A DNA stretch of 33,420 bases from Oscillibacter sp. PC13 (GTDB taxonomy: Bacteria > Bacillota > Clostridia > Oscillospirales > Oscillospiraceae), in NCBI RefSeq assembly GCF_900115635.1, contig NZ_FOXE01000024.1, positions 1 through 33,420 of the forward strand, read 5' to 3'. The notes under the pieces were generated by a model. The model was not told where the DNA came from. It made no database searches and saw only the letters and a list, made by a program, of their open reading frames with translations. This document shows positions 7,258-16,449 of this stretch, piece by piece. A program made the position numbers and the translations under genes. Each line of letters opens with the position of its first letter. Position 1 is the stretch's first letter.

Positions 7258-8763
7258 ATGGAGCCTTTGCTGGAAATGCGCGGAATTGTCAAACGGTTTG
7301 GCAGCGCAACGGTGAATGACCATGTGAATCTGACGGTTTACCCTGGGGAAGTACATGCGCTGCTGGGGGAGAACGGTGCGGGAAAAAGTACCCTGATGAA
7401 TATTTTGTACGGCATGTACCAACCCAATGAGGGGATGATTCGTGTCCGTGGAAAAGAGGTGGAGATCACCTCTCCCAAGGTTTCCCTGGCCGCGGGAATT
7501 GGCATGGTGCACCAGAATTTTATGCTGGTGGATACCTTTACCTCTGCGGAGAATGTGTTTTTAATGGCGGACAGGCCTTTTTGGTCCCTGACCCGAAAGG
7601 GGCAGGTAGCGGGAGAACTGACGAAGCTGTCCGAACAGTATGGCATTGAAGTGGACCTCACGTCGCCGGTCAGCAAGCTCTCCATCGGGATGCAGCAGCG
7701 GGTGGAAATTTTAAAACTGCTGTATATCGGAGCAGATATCCTCATTTTTGACGAGCCCACAGCAGTGCTGGCACCACAGGAATGCGATGCGCTGTTTGAA
7801 ATTATTAAAAAGCTGGTAGCCAATCAAAAATCCGTCATTTTTATCAGCCACAAGCTGGAGGAGGTTCTGCGAATCAGCGACCGCATTACTGTTCTGAGCC
7901 GCGGTCGCGTAGTGGAGGACACCGCAAATGAAAACCTCGACCAAGCCAAGATTGTGGAGATGATGATTGGCGAGGCGTTTCGGACGGAAAATGTTGAGAA
8001 GACGCACCAAACAAGGCAGGAGGTGGTTCTATCTATAGAAGATGTCTGCGCGGCTGACAGCCGTGGCGTACAGACGCTGAATCACGTGACGCTGCAGGTC
8101 AGGCGGGGGGAAATCCTGGGCATTGCCGGCTTGGAGGGAAACGGACAGGACGAACTGATGGATGTGATCACCGGCCTGCGGAGGTGTAGTGCCGGAAGGA
8201 TTGCGATGGCGGGAAAGAATTTGACAGCGGCCTCCGGAGAGACGTTTGTCCGGGAGGGGGTGGGCTATGTGCCCTCTGACCGGAATAATGTGGCCACAGT
8301 CCGAAAGTTTTGCCTGTACGATAACTGGCTGCTGCGCCGAAAACAGCGGGAGACGGGACATTACCTTCACTACCGGAAGATTATCCGGGACACGGAGGAG
8401 GCCATCGCGGCCTTTGATGTCCGGACCTCCGGCAGCGATGCCGTGACAGAAAACCTTTCCGGCGGTAATTTGCAGAAGTTTATTCTGGGACGGGAACTGA
8501 GCAAGGAACCAAAGCTCCTGGCCTGCTCCAACCCGACCAGGGGAATTGACGTCAAGGCCTCCTGGGCCATCCGAAACCGGATACTTCAGGCCAAGGAGGA
8601 CGGCATGGCGGTGGTTTTGGCTTCCGGCGATTTTGAGGAGCTGCTCTATCTTTCAGACCGGATTCTGGTGCTGTATAAAGGAATGATTTTTGCTGAGACC
8701 ACACCGGAACAGACGACGGTCAACCAGCTGGGCAGTATGATGATGGGGGTGAAGCCGGTATGA
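7258..8763 (+). CDS. Nucleoside ABC importer, double ATP-binding subunit (NupO/RbsA-like), 501 aa
   Basis: Two ATP-binding cassettes lie in one chain, as in sugar and nucleoside importers of the RbsA/NupO type. The first has Walker A GENGAGKST (37-45), a signature LSIGMQQRVEIL, Walker B ILIFDEPT and the switch ISHKLEEV. The second has a degenerate Walker A (GLEGNGQDEL) and a good LSGGNLQKF signature, the usual asymmetry of this family. The ATG at 7258 follows GGGGAAAGGAG; an upstream in-frame start at 7225 would overlap the previous gene. The stop overlaps the next start as ATGA. Together with the two permeases and the BMP lipoprotein it makes a complete purine-nucleoside importer. Confidence 0.92.
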   Translation: MEPLLEMRGIVKRFGSATVNDHVNLTVYPGEVHALLGENGAGKSTLMNILYGMYQPNEGMIRVRGKEVEITSPKVSLAAGIGMVHQNFMLVDTFTSAENVFLMADRPFWSLTRKGQVAGELTKLSEQYGIEVDLTSPVSKLSIGMQQRVEILKLLYIGADILIFDEPTAVLAPQECDALFEIIKKLVANQKSVIFISHKLEEVLRISDRITVLSRGRVVEDTANENLDQAKIVEMMIGEAFRTENVEKTHQTRQEVVLSIEDVCAADSRGVQTLNHVTLQVRRGEILGIAGLEGNGQDELMDVITGLRRCSAGRIAMAGKNLTAASGETFVREGVGYVPSDRNNVATVRKFCLYDNWLLRRKQRETGHYLHYRKIIRDTEEAIAAFDVRTSGSDAVTENLSGGNLQKFILGRELSKEPKLLACSNPTRGIDVKASWAIRNRILQAKEDGMAVVLASGDFEELLYLSDRILVLYKGMIFAETTPEQTTVNQLGSMMMGVKPV

Positions 8764-9803
8764 AGGGATGGAGAGAGTCGCTGCCGAAGTGGGGTGTAAT
8801 CCTGCTGGCGGGAGTCCTGTCCCTAGCCATCGGGTCGGTATTCATTCTGGTGGTAGGGGGAAATCCGCTTGCAGCTTATCGGCAGCTGCTGTTGGTGCCC
8901 ATGTCGTCCAAGTCTGGTTTTGGCGAACTGCTGACCAACATGACGCCGCTGCTGATTGCCGGTGTGGGGATGGCGATTGCCCGCTCTGCCGGATTGACAA
9001 ACCTTGGCGGCGAAGGTCAGATTTATATGGGAGCCTTGGGGATGTTCTTGGTATGCAGTTCGGATCTGGCGGATACGGTCGGGAAGCCGGTATTGCTGTT
9101 GGGGGCTGTAGTCGCCGTGGCATTCGGCGCTTTTTGGGGATCCATTTCCGGTGCGTTGAAGGCGTTCTTCCGGGCAAATGAGATCATCACGTCGCTGTTG
9201 CTGAATTACATTGCTGTGAATTTTATCGGGTATTTGATCCGCGGACCGCTTCAGGAGCCCTCCGGCATGGTGCCTGAGTCTTCTAAAATAGGGGAAGGCC
9301 TCCGACTCGCAAAGCTCATCGCTTCCACGCGAGCCCACACGGGCATTGTGCTGGCCATTGTGCTGATTGTTTTGTATGAGTTCTTCATTTATCGCAGCCG
9401 GGTTGGTTATCGGATCCGAGTGCTGGGGGGCGGAGAGAAGGCTGCAGTATACAGCGGCATTCCAATTAAGTGGTATCATCTGGGGGTCATGGCCCTCTCC
9501 GGCGGTATTGCTGGTCTGGCGGGTGGTGTTGAGCTGCTGGGTGTATATTATCGGCTGACGGAGACCATGGCGGGAGACATTGGCTTTACTGCCGTGGTGG
9601 TGGCACTGCTGGGTATGCTGCACCCGGTAGGCATTGTGCTGGCGGCAATGCTGATGGCGCTTTTGAACACAGGCGCGCAGTTTATGCAGGTGATCAGCGG
9701 TGTGCCAATCACGTTGGTGGATATTCTGCAGGGGCTGATTGTGTTGTTTGTACTGTTGGGACTGAGCTTTCAACTCCCCCAGCTGAAGAGAAAGGAGGGA
9801 TAA
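8760..9803 (+). CDS. Nucleoside ABC importer permease 1 (NupP-like), 347 aa
   Basis: This is a BPD_transp_2-type membrane permease with 8-10 hydrophobic segments. LTNMTPLLIAGVGMAIARSAGLTNLGGEGQIYMGALG is the conserved stretch with the cytoplasmic coupling region of NupP/YufP-like permeases. The start overlaps the stop of the ATPase gene (ATGA), a sign of translational coupling. The second permease gene begins three bases after the stop. It would form the transmembrane channel with the product of 9807-10739. Confidence 0.92.
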   Translation: MKGWRESLPKWGVILLAGVLSLAIGSVFILVVGGNPLAAYRQLLLVPMSSKSGFGELLTNMTPLLIAGVGMAIARSAGLTNLGGEGQIYMGALGMFLVCSSDLADTVGKPVLLLGAVVAVAFGAFWGSISGALKAFFRANEIITSLLLNYIAVNFIGYLIRGPLQEPSGMVPESSKIGEGLRLAKLIASTRAHTGIVLAIVLIVLYEFFIYRSRVGYRIRVLGGGEKAAVYSGIPIKWYHLGVMALSGGIAGLAGGVELLGVYYRLTETMAGDIGFTAVVVALLGMLHPVGIVLAAMLMALLNTGAQFMQVISGVPITLVDILQGLIVLFVLLGLSFQLPQLKRKEG

Positions 9804-9806
9804 CGG

Positions 9807-10739
9807 ATGTTGAGCGGCTCTTTTTTTGCGGCGCTGTTGGCCTCCATGTTCCGTATGTCTACTCCACTGGTATTTGGCGCCACAGGGGAAATTGTGGCCG
9901 AGCGTGCCGGCGTGATTAATATTGGCCTGGAGGGCCAGATGCTGCTGGGCGCTTTTGTGGCGTTTTGCGTACAATTTACCACCGGCAGTGCGACAGTGGG
10001 CATTCTCTGCGGTGCGCTGGCAGGGGCAGTGAGCACGCTGCCGCTTACCGGTCTTGGGGTCTGCCGGCGACAGAATCAATCGGTGGTTGGCATTATGTTC
10101 AACATTTTGATGGTGGGTCTGACCAGCTATCTGTATCGGGCATTTTTCGGCGTGGCGCTCACAGCACCCTCTATTCAAACGCTGCCTGCACTGCCAATTC
10201 CTCTGCTGAACCGTATCCCCCTGCTGGGTGAAGCACTGTTCAGCCAAAATGCATTGGTATACCTTTCAATTTTCCTTGCAATCGGCACGTGGTTTGTGCT
10301 CTCTAAAACCATGCTGGGTCTTCGCATCCGGGCAGTCGGAGAAAATCCACGTGCGGCACAGGCTGCTGGAATCTCTGTTATCAGAACCAGACTCGGCAGT
10401 ATGTGCTTTGCGGGGCTGCTGGGCGGTTTGGGCGGATCGTTTTTGACTGTGGCCTATGTGGGACGCTTTATGGATGGCATTACCTCCGGGCGGGGCTATA
10501 TTGCGCTGGCCATCACCATCCTAGGCCGCTGGAACCCTGTGGTTGCGCTGGGAGGCGCGCTGTTGTTCGGTCTGGTGGATGCATTTCAGCTGCGGGCGCA
10601 GGCCATGAGCGTGCCGATTCCATATCAGTTCTTTGTGATGCTGCCGTATGCGGTTGTATTGCTGAGCATCCTGCTGATGGGACGAAATTCGTCCGAGCCG
10701 AAAGCGTTGGGCGATCCCTATGAAAAAGAGGGAAGATAG
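9807..10739 (+). CDS. Nucleoside ABC importer permease 2 (NupQ-like), 310 aa
   Basis: This is the partner permease of the same family. Near the N-terminus lies FRMSTPLVFGATGEIVAERAGVINIGLEGQMLLGA, the conserved NupQ-type motif, followed by about eight membrane segments. IRAVGENPRAAQAAGISV near residue 175 is the coupling loop found in this transporter class. GGAGGGATAACGG stands directly before the ATG. A 44-base gap with its own ribosome binding site separates it from the lipoprotein gene, with no terminator in it. Confidence 0.92.
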   Translation: MLSGSFFAALLASMFRMSTPLVFGATGEIVAERAGVINIGLEGQMLLGAFVAFCVQFTTGSATVGILCGALAGAVSTLPLTGLGVCRRQNQSVVGIMFNILMVGLTSYLYRAFFGVALTAPSIQTLPALPIPLLNRIPLLGEALFSQNALVYLSIFLAIGTWFVLSKTMLGLRIRAVGENPRAAQAAGISVIRTRLGSMCFAGLLGGLGGSFLTVAYVGRFMDGITSGRGYIALAITILGRWNPVVALGGALLFGLVDAFQLRAQAMSVPIPYQFFVMLPYAVVLLSILLMGRNSSEPKALGDPYEKEGR

Positions 10740-10783
10740 TTTCCCAACTATTTACACATAGATATTGATTGGAGGATTATGTT

Positions 10784-11830
10784 ATGAAAAAAGTGTATGC
10801 TCTCTTTCTGGCGTTGACGCTGACAGCAGCGTTGCTGTCCGGTTGCGGCGGTACAGGTACTACGACCCCACCCGCTGGAGACTCGGGTGACAAGGAAGCG
10901 CCGGAAGAATCCGCTGGAAAAATTCAGAATGTCGCAATGCTGCTGCCTGGCCTGATCAGCGACCAGTCCTGGAACTACAGTGCCTATTTGGGGCTACAGG
11001 AGATCGAGGAGATGGGATACCACGTGGAATACACGGAAAGCGTGGAGCAAAACGACAGCGAGACGGTGTTCCGCACCTATGCCAGTGGTGACTTTGACCT
11101 CATCATGGGTCACGGCTATTCCTTCATCGACGCTTCTCTGGCCGTGGCACCGGCCTTTCCAGAAAAGTATTTCTATGTCTACGGCACAGCCCCCACGGAC
11201 GTAGCGGAAGAGGACCTGCCTGCCAATACGGCATACTCTTACAACAAGGAGTATGAGGGCGCTTATGTCTGCGGTGTCGTGGCGGCCATGGAGAGTGAGA
11301 GCAATAAGATTGGCATTGTGGGCGGTGCCCCCTCCAATGCGCAGATTGCCAACTACAACGCTTTTCGGGAGGGCGCACAGTCTGTCAAGCCGGAGATCGA
11401 CGTTTCCATTATTGTCACTGGCACCTTTGATGACCCGGCCAAGGGTAAGGAGGCTGCCTACTCCCTGATTGAGGGCGGCTGCGACGTGGTAATGCACGTG
11501 TGCGACGCGACTGGCACCGGTGTAATTGACGCTTGTGTGGAACGAAATGTGAAGGTTTTGGGCTACGGCGGAGACCAGCGGGATCTGGCTCCGGATCAGA
11601 TGCTGTGCTGCCTGGGCGTTAACATCTCTCAGTGCATTGCCGACCAAATCGAGAAAATTGAAAACGGCACCTTCAGCGGCGTTCAGCGGGACGGCCTGGC
11701 CGAGGGCGCCATCTACATCACGGAATTCGGCACGGCCTGCGCTGAAGAGACTGCCACCAAGGCCCAGGAGGTTATCCAGGGAATTGTAGACGGATCCATT
11801 GTGCCTACAGAAGTCAGCACCGAATATTGA
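10784..11830 (+). CDS. BMP-family nucleoside-binding lipoprotein, 348 aa
   Basis: The N-terminus is a lipoprotein signal peptide with lipobox LLSGC (lipid-modified Cys21), followed by a Gly/Thr/Pro-rich linker. From about residue 48 the mature part matches the basic membrane protein (BMP/PnrA/NupN) solute-binding family: VAMLLPGLISDQSWNYSAYLGL, GHGYSFIDASLAVAPAFPEKYF and a late GVIDACVERNVKVLGYGGDQ. Such proteins bind purine nucleosides outside the membrane and feed them to the permease pair. The ATG at 10784 is chosen because GGAGG lies 8 bases before it; a TTG start at 10769 would include that site. It is the fourth component of the importer. Confidence 0.93.
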   Translation: MKKVYALFLALTLTAALLSGCGGTGTTTPPAGDSGDKEAPEESAGKIQNVAMLLPGLISDQSWNYSAYLGLQEIEEMGYHVEYTESVEQNDSETVFRTYASGDFDLIMGHGYSFIDASLAVAPAFPEKYFYVYGTAPTDVAEEDLPANTAYSYNKEYEGAYVCGVVAAMESESNKIGIVGGAPSNAQIANYNAFREGAQSVKPEIDVSIIVTGTFDDPAKGKEAAYSLIEGGCDVVMHVCDATGTGVIDACVERNVKVLGYGGDQRDLAPDQMLCCLGVNISQCIADQIEKIENGTFSGVQRDGLAEGAIYITEFGTACAEETATKAQEVIQGIVDGSIVPTEVSTEY

Positions 11831-11853
11831 TTTCAGGAAAGGAAAACTTTGAA

Positions 11854-12333
11854 ATGAGCCCGATTGAGTATCTGCGCCGTGCCAATGAAGTTGCGAAACG
11901 CGCCCGCGCCAACGGCAACACACCGTTCGGTGCCATTCTGGTGGGGCCGGACGGCATCGTGTTGCTGGAACAGGGAAATGCCGAGGGGGAGCTGCACGAT
12001 GCCACCGCCCATGCAGAGCTGACCCTGGCTTCCCGGGCCAGCCGGGAGTTCAGCAAGGAGTTTTTGAAGGAATGTACGCTGTACACGACCTGTGAGCCGT
12101 GTCCCATGTGCAGCGGCGGCATTTATTGGACCAATATTGGCCACGTGACCTATGGTATTACAGAGGCCCGCCTGTTGAAACTGACCGGAGACGATGAAAA
12201 GAATCCCACCTTTGCGATGGGGGCGGACAAGGTGTTTGCTGCTGGACAGAAGGAGATTGAAGTATTGGGGCCTTATCCGGAAGTGGAGGCGGAAATTGTG
12301 GAGGTCCATCAGGGCTTTTGGAAGCGAGCGTAA
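11854..12333 (+). CDS. Guanine-deaminase-like (CMP/dCMP deaminase fold) enzyme, 159 aa
   Basis: This is a small zinc-dependent deaminase. TAHAEL (zinc His and proton-shuttle Glu) and TCEPCPMCSGGIYW (the two zinc Cys) are the complete active-site signature of the cytidine deaminase-like fold. Length and the GIYW continuation resemble guanine deaminase GuaD of Bacillus more than the tRNA adenosine deaminase TadA. The ATG at 11854 follows AGGAAAGGA. The gene starts 23 bases after the binding-protein gene and closes the operon in front of a terminator. Guanine to xanthine is the likely reaction given the purine context. The exact base is an inference. Confidence 0.8.
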   Translation: MSPIEYLRRANEVAKRARANGNTPFGAILVGPDGIVLLEQGNAEGELHDATAHAELTLASRASREFSKEFLKECTLYTTCEPCPMCSGGIYWTNIGHVTYGITEARLLKLTGDDEKNPTFAMGADKVFAAGQKEIEVLGPYPEVEAEIVEVHQGFWKRA

Positions 12334-12350
12334 TTTTTGAATAAACCGTC

Positions 12351-12383
12351 AAAAAGGCCAGCACCTTCGGCGCTGGCCTTTTT
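12351..12383. terminator. Bidirectional terminator between convergent deaminase genes
   Basis: AAAAAGGCCAGC (12351-12362) pairs perfectly with GCTGGCCTTTTT (12372-12383) over 12 bp with a 9-base loop. A-tract and T-tract flank the stem symmetrically, so it can stop both the rightward purine operon and the leftward adenosine-deaminase-like gene. Confidence 0.9.
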
Positions 12384-12390
12384 GTTCATA

Positions 12391-13404
12391 TTAGCGATTT
12401 AGAGACTGTGCAAACGCATGCAGGGAAGAACGCAGCTGTTGCTTTTCTGCATCACTGCAGAAAGCGGCATCCACTGCCCAATATTGGGCCTGTAGCAGAT
12501 CCTGAATGGTCAGATGGGCAAAGCGGGCGCAGCGGGTCAGTTCTTCTGTCAATGTCAGCCCTAAAAAGGTAGGATCGTCACGATTTAGCGTAATGACCGC
12601 TCCGGCATCCCAGAGGCGGCGCAGAGGGTGCTCCTCTGGATTCCGGTATAGCAGTGTTAGATTGGAGGTTAGACAAAGGTTCAGAGGAATTCGCTCTCGC
12701 ACCAGTCGGGCGGTCAAGTCCGCATCCTCTGCCGCCCGTACCCCATGGTCCAGGCGGCAGGCAAACAAAAGATCCAAGGCATCACGGACCCCCTCGGGGC
12801 CGCTGCTCTCTCCAGCGTGAACCGTAATTGAGAGGCCCACCTCCTTGGCACGTCGAAAGGCAGGGGAAAATTTTTCGCCAGTGCGTCCAGTTAGCGCTTC
12901 ATTGCCATCGATGGAGAGACCAATCAGACGGCTGCTGCGGTGGGCACACAGGAGATTTACAAAATCCAAAGCTTCCGCCTGGCTCTGATTCCTGGAGAGA
13001 GACAGCGTGAAGCGGCAGTCGGTTCCCCCCTCTGCGGCGCCCTCGTCAAAGCCGGCCTCCAAGGCGCAAATCAACTGGGGCACTGTAAATTGCGGCCAGT
13101 GGGTTGGATTTAGGATTGGTTCGGCGTACAAAATATGTTCCTGGCGACTCCGCAAGGAAAAATCCCGGGCAACTTCACGCAGATCTTCAATGCTTCCAAC
13201 CATGGAACAGATCATATCCAGAAAGGCAAGAAAGTTGCTCAAATCCTCTGCAGAGCATTCATATATGGCATTTCCGGGGCGAGGAAGCTGCTTGCCTTGC
13301 TTGCTCGCATAGCGCGCAAGCTGTTCCCCATCCATGGTGGACTCCAAGTGAACATGCAGTTCTAACTTTGGCATTTGCGCAATGATTGAGGGGGATGCGT
13401 CCAT
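12391..13404 (-). CDS. Adenosine-deaminase-like enzyme, 337 aa
   Basis: It has the layout of the adenosine/adenine/AMP deaminase family (metallo-hydrolase TIM barrel). PKLELHVHLEST carries the metal-binding H17-x-H19. Later come TVHAGE (metal His and catalytic Glu), LDHGVRAAEDADL and LNRDDPTFLG (metal Asp). This is the full set needed to turn adenosine into inosine or to act on a related 6-aminopurine. The ATG at 13404 has AGGAGGTG five bases before it. An in-frame start at 13491 would add an unconserved tail and is rejected. The gene faces the purine operon, shares its terminator and has its own promoter. Substrate choice between adenosine and adenine is not certain. Confidence 0.83.
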   Translation of the reverse strand: MDASPSIIAQMPKLELHVHLESTMDGEQLARYASKQGKQLPRPGNAIYECSAEDLSNFLAFLDMICSMVGSIEDLREVARDFSLRSRQEHILYAEPILNPTHWPQFTVPQLICALEAGFDEGAAEGGTDCRFTLSLSRNQSQAEALDFVNLLCAHRSSRLIGLSIDGNEALTGRTGEKFSPAFRRAKEVGLSITVHAGESSGPEGVRDALDLLFACRLDHGVRAAEDADLTARLVRERIPLNLCLTSNLTLLYRNPEEHPLRRLWDAGAVITLNRDDPTFLGLTLTEELTRCARFAHLTIQDLLQAQYWAVDAAFCSDAEKQQLRSSLHAFAQSLNR

Positions 13405-13441
13405 AGAGACACCTCCTATGTGAAATAAGAACCATGAGTGC

Positions 13442-13470
13442 AGTATACCACCATCTGGAAAAGACGTAAA
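13442..13470 (-). promoter_or_regulatory. SigA-type promoter of the adenosine-deaminase-like gene
   Basis: On the minus strand TTTACG (13465-13470), a 17-base spacer and TATACT (13442-13447) lie 37 bases upstream of the ATG at 13404. Confidence 0.55.
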
Positions 13471-13532
13471 GGCAAGGGCGGAACTTGACAACTCCGGCGG
13501 GAGAAAAAAGTTTCAGCCGTGGGGGCAAATGA

Positions 13533-13566
13533 AAAAACCTCACATCCTTGAGGATGTAAGGTTTTT
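13533..13566 (-). terminator. Terminator of the tRNA-Ser gene
   Basis: The arms AAAAACCT and AGGTTTTT enclose a second perfect stem, ACATCC/GGATGT, with a TTGA loop. One mismatch separates the two helices. The minus-strand T-run starts right after the stem, two bases beyond the CCA end of the tRNA. Confidence 0.85.
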
Positions 13567-13568
13567 CT

Positions 13569-13660
13569 TGGCGGAGAAGGAGGGATTCGAACCCTCGAGA
13601 CCCTTTAGGGGCCTACATGATTTCCAATCATGCGCCCTCGACCAACTAGGCGACTTCTCC
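13569..13660 (-). tRNA. tRNA-Ser (anticodon GGA), CCA encoded
   Basis: Read on the minus strand, the acceptor arms GGAGAAG and CTTCTCC pair perfectly, followed by G and an encoded CCA. The anticodon arm CATGA-TTGGAAA-TCATG shows anticodon GGA (reads UCC/UCU). A long variable arm (GGCCCCTAAAGGGTC region) marks a class II serine tRNA, and GGTTCGAATCC is the T loop. It has its own promoter and terminator, so it is a single-gene unit. Confidence 0.96.
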
Positions 13661-13720
13661 ATAGCTGTTCCAGTACAGAAAAAGATGAAATGTTTGCTGC
13701 TGAAAAACAACAGCATTATT

Positions 13721-13748
13721 ATTATAACAGAGGATTTTTCAAAGTCAA
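13721..13748 (-). promoter_or_regulatory. Strong SigA-type promoter of the tRNA-Ser gene
   Basis: On the minus strand TTGACT (13743-13748), a 16-base spacer and a perfect TATAAT (13721-13726) lie about 60 bases upstream of the tRNA. Confidence 0.8.
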
Positions 13749-13751
13749 GTG

Positions 13752-13780
13752 CTATTTTAGGGAATATTCTATTTTAGGGA
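13752..13780. repeat. Two direct copies of a 12-bp sequence
   Basis: CTATTTTAGGGA occurs at 13752-13763 and again at 13769-13780, a period of 17 bases. The repeats lie just upstream of the -35 box of the tRNA promoter (minus strand). Function unknown. Confidence 0.7.
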
Positions 13781-13802
13781 CAGAACTTCCGGAAGGGCGA
13801 AC

Positions 13803-13840
13803 AAAAAAGAGGAGTGAGGCACAACTGGCATCACCCCTCT
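13803..13840 (-). terminator. Terminator of the dusB - sigma - anti-sigma operon
   Basis: The arms AGAGGAGTGA (13808-13817) and TCACCCCTCT (13831-13840) pair over 10 bp with one G-U pair. On the minus strand the stem is followed by a T-run (A's at 13803-13808). It lies 56 bases past the anti-sigma stop. Confidence 0.8.
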
Positions 13841-13895
13841 GCTTTGAAACGGCTGTAGACGCAGGACTGTTCTTGTAAAATTGCAGAAAAGCCCT

Positions 13896-14864
13896 TTATG
13901 TGGCACTGTCAATGACAACAACCTTTGCTAAATCACCAGATCCATTTTCTGTATAAGAAATATTCGTATCCAACGCAGACAGAAGTGATTCAAACTGGGG
14001 CCGAGTCAATTCATAGGTGGTTTCCGTCAGGCCGGTATCGCTGTTGCTGCTGATGATGATGGATATTTTGGCAGAGGTATATGCATCCAATAAAGTACCT
14101 GCCTGTTCTTTTGTCAGGAAAAGCTCTGCAAAATAACCGGACGCTACAGGGGAGACCGAAGGAGTGTCTTGAATATGGGGAGAAGCCTCGTTGGAAGTCC
14201 CGCTTTCATTTTTAACCGCGGCATTCGCACTGTCATCAGCGGATGCTGCAGTTTCACCGTCAGCAGGAAAACTGGCATGGGGTGTTGGAGCTTGTTCAGA
14301 ATCAGGTTGCTCCGCTGCAGTGTCGCCATCGGTTTCTTCAGAGGTTCCGATTGCGGCAAAAAGAGCGGGAGAATCGGGCGCAAGATCTGCTGCGGCAGAA
14401 GGGGAGTCAGAGGCACCATCCGCCTCGCTCTCCATAGAAGCCTCTTCCTTAAAAACCGCACGGCCCGTGGTGTCGCCGGTATCCGCAGCCTCTGCCGTGT
14501 CCGTGGCCATAGAGGCCGAGGAGGTGTTGCTGCTGCCGAAAAATGGCAGGGTACTTCGAACCAGCAGAACGACGGCACAGCAGGCGGCCAGGGGAAGCAA
14601 GACTTTTGACCAGGGGGCTTTTCGCTTTTTTTGCGGAGCGGCGTCGGCCCGAATGGCGGCCATCACACCCTCGGCAAAGCCATCCGGGACCTCAACGTCC
14701 GTGTCATCTGGAAAGAGTTCCCGAATCAACAGCGCATCTTGAACATAGGCACGGCAGCCGGGACACTGAACAAGATGGGAGCGGATCTGTTCAGATTCAT
14801 CCAGGGACAGTTCCCCATCCACAAACGAATCCAGCAGGGCCGCGTATTTTTCACAGTATTTCAT
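13896..14864 (-). CDS. Anti-sigma factor with zf-HC2 domain, 322 aa
   Basis: The N-terminus is a zinc-finger anti-sigma domain with H30-x3-C34-x2-C37 (HLVQCPGC), the ZAS motif that holds the cognate ECF sigma factor. A Lys-rich stretch and one membrane helix (about 88-103) follow. Then comes a long Ser/Ala/Asp/Glu-rich, low-complexity region of some 120 residues and a folded C-terminal domain outside the membrane (YFAELFLTKEQAGTLLDAY onward). The layout fits release of the sigma factor when the outer domain senses a stress. The start overlaps the stop of the sigma gene by four bases. What the outer domain senses is unknown. Confidence 0.85.
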   Translation of the reverse strand: MKYCEKYAALLDSFVDGELSLDESEQIRSHLVQCPGCRAYVQDALLIRELFPDDTDVEVPDGFAEGVMAAIRADAAPQKKRKAPWSKVLLPLAACCAVVLLVRSTLPFFGSSNTSSASMATDTAEAADTGDTTGRAVFKEEASMESEADGASDSPSAAADLAPDSPALFAAIGTSEETDGDTAAEQPDSEQAPTPHASFPADGETAASADDSANAAVKNESGTSNEASPHIQDTPSVSPVASGYFAELFLTKEQAGTLLDAYTSAKISIIISSNSDTGLTETTYELTRPQFESLLSALDTNISYTENGSGDLAKVVVIDSAT

Positions 14865-15484
14865 CTGCAGCCCTCCTTTTCTATTTCCTTGGACGGAGAG
14901 GGCGACAAAAAGTTCCCGCTCTTTAATAAAAAGTTTCGCAGCTGTTTGCGTCCCCGGTTGATACGGGACTTTACCGTGCCTACATCCAGATCCAGGGCAT
15001 CAGCAATTTCATCATAGGACAGCTGCCGCATTTCCCGCAGCAGCAAGACCTGCCGGTGAGCAGGGGAGAGGGCCTGCAGCCCCCGCTCAATTTGCTCCCG
15101 GAGTTCCCGCCGCTCTGCTTCTTCATGGGGAGAGCGGGCAGTATCCGGTACTTCCACATTCAGTTCGGTGTCATCCAGGGAAGGGCCTGCCTGGGCCCTG
15201 TGGCGGCCCTCCCGCCGCAATAGATCCACACAGGCATTGGAGGCCAAACGATACAGCCAGGTAGAAAAGCTGGAATCTCCCCGAAAGAAGGGCAGACCCT
15301 GCCAGGCGGAGAGAAATGCCTCCTGCGCTGCTTCCGCAGCGTCGTCCGGATTGCCGCACATCCGGAGCGTCAGGGAAAAGACCCGTTTTTCGTATTGGCG
15401 CACCAAGGCCTCAAAAGCGTCCGGATCGCCATGGCGTGCGGCTTCAATCCATTGGTGCTCTTGTTGTATATGGTCGATGGTCAT
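14861..15484 (-). CDS. ECF-type RNA polymerase sigma factor (SigW-like), 207 aa
   Basis: Region 2 spans about residues 23-95 ([55 protein letters not shown]) and region 4 about 130-190 ([45 protein letters not shown]). There is no region 1 or 3, as expected for the ECF group. The linker is acidic. The gene overlaps dusB upstream and the anti-sigma gene downstream by four bases each, so the three are one translationally coupled unit. It directs RNA polymerase to stress genes once released from the membrane anti-sigma protein. Confidence 0.92.
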   Translation of the reverse strand: MTIDHIQQEHQWIEAARHGDPDAFEALVRQYEKRVFSLTLRMCGNPDDAAEAAQEAFLSAWQGLPFFRGDSSFSTWLYRLASNACVDLLRREGRHRAQAGPSLDDTELNVEVPDTARSPHEEAERRELREQIERGLQALSPAHRQVLLLREMRQLSYDEIADALDLDVGTVKSRINRGRKQLRNFLLKSGNFLSPSPSKEIEKEGCR

Positions 15485-16449
15485 TTTAAATCCCGTTTAA
15501 TCCCTTTCGTCACCCGATAGACATCTTCCAGGGTATTCATCTGCACAATTTGCTCCTTGTAATAACTGGAGTGGGAAATCCCTTTGAGATACCAGCAGTA
15601 ATGGCGCCGGGCCTCCAGAACCGCCACACGTTCCCCCCTGGCGGCAGCGGCCAGCTCAAACTGCCGGACAGCAGTATCACACCGCTCTGCAAGACTCGGA
15701 AGCGGCGGAACCGGAAGGCCCTCCAGCGCGGCGCTGGCCTGCTGAAAAATCCAGGGATTGCCGAAGCAGCCGCGGGCGATCATGGCCATGTCCGCCTTGG
15801 TATACTGTAGAATTCGGAGGGCGTCCTCGGGCTTCCAGATGTCACCGTTGGCAATCACCGGAATGGAAACAGCTTCCTTCACAGCCCGAATGCAGTTCCA
15901 ATCCGCATTGCCGCTGTACATCTGGGCACGGGTACGGCCGTGGACGGTAACGGCAGAGACTCCCGCCTGCTCCAACGTCTTGGCGAACTCCACACAATTA
16001 CAATGGCCCATGTCCCAGCCGCGGCGGAATTTGGCAGTGACTGGGACGGATACTGCCCTGACCACTGCTTCTACAATACGCCCGGCCAGTTCCGGATCCT
16101 TCATCAGGGCAGATCCATCTCCGTTATTGACGATTTTCCCCATAGGACACCCCATGTTTAAATCCAGAATGTCCGCACCGCTGGCTTCCAAAGCAATTTG
16201 GGCAGCCTCTGCCATGCACTGGGGATCGCTGCCGAAAATCTGCACCGCTGCTGGGTGTTCCCCGGGAAACTGCTGAAGCAGAGAGAGCGTTTTTTTATCG
16301 TGAAAACAAAGAGCTTTGGAGGAGATCAGCTCCGTACAGGTATAACCGGCGCCAAATTCCGAACAAATTTGGCGGAAGGCCACATCGGAGACACCAGCCA
16401 TAGGCGCCATCGCCAGCCTGGAAGGAAGATCCACCGTTCCAATCTTCAA
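15481..16449 (-). CDS. dusB: tRNA-dihydrouridine synthase (DusB family), 322 aa
   Basis: This FMN-dependent TIM-barrel enzyme reduces uridine to dihydrouridine in the tRNA D-loop. [15 protein letters not shown] at the N-terminus, the catalytic-Cys segment [40 protein letters not shown] and IANGDIW are family signatures in the right order, and the length is normal. The start is a TTG at 16449 with GAGGTGG seven bases before it. No ATG fits as well. It is the first gene of the dusB - sigma - anti-sigma unit. Confidence 0.93.
   Translation of the reverse strand: MKIGTVDLPSRLAMAPMAGVSDVAFRQICSEFGAGYTCTELISSKALCFHDKKTLSLLQQFPGEHPAAVQIFGSDPQCMAEAAQIALEASGADILDLNMGCPMGKIVNNGDGSALMKDPELAGRIVEAVVRAVSVPVTAKFRRGWDMGHCNCVEFAKTLEQAGVSAVTVHGRTRAQMYSGNADWNCIRAVKEAVSIPVIANGDIWKPEDALRILQYTKADMAMIARGCFGNPWIFQQASAALEGLPVPPLPSLAERCDTAVRQFELAAAARGERVAVLEARRHYCWYLKGISHSSYYKEQIVQMNTLEDVYRVTKGIKRDLK

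Noticed and set aside
8823..10247. Long open frame on the minus strand, 474 codons
   Set aside because: Antisense of two clear permease genes; the composition (Gln/His/Arg-rich) is that of reversed membrane-protein codons.
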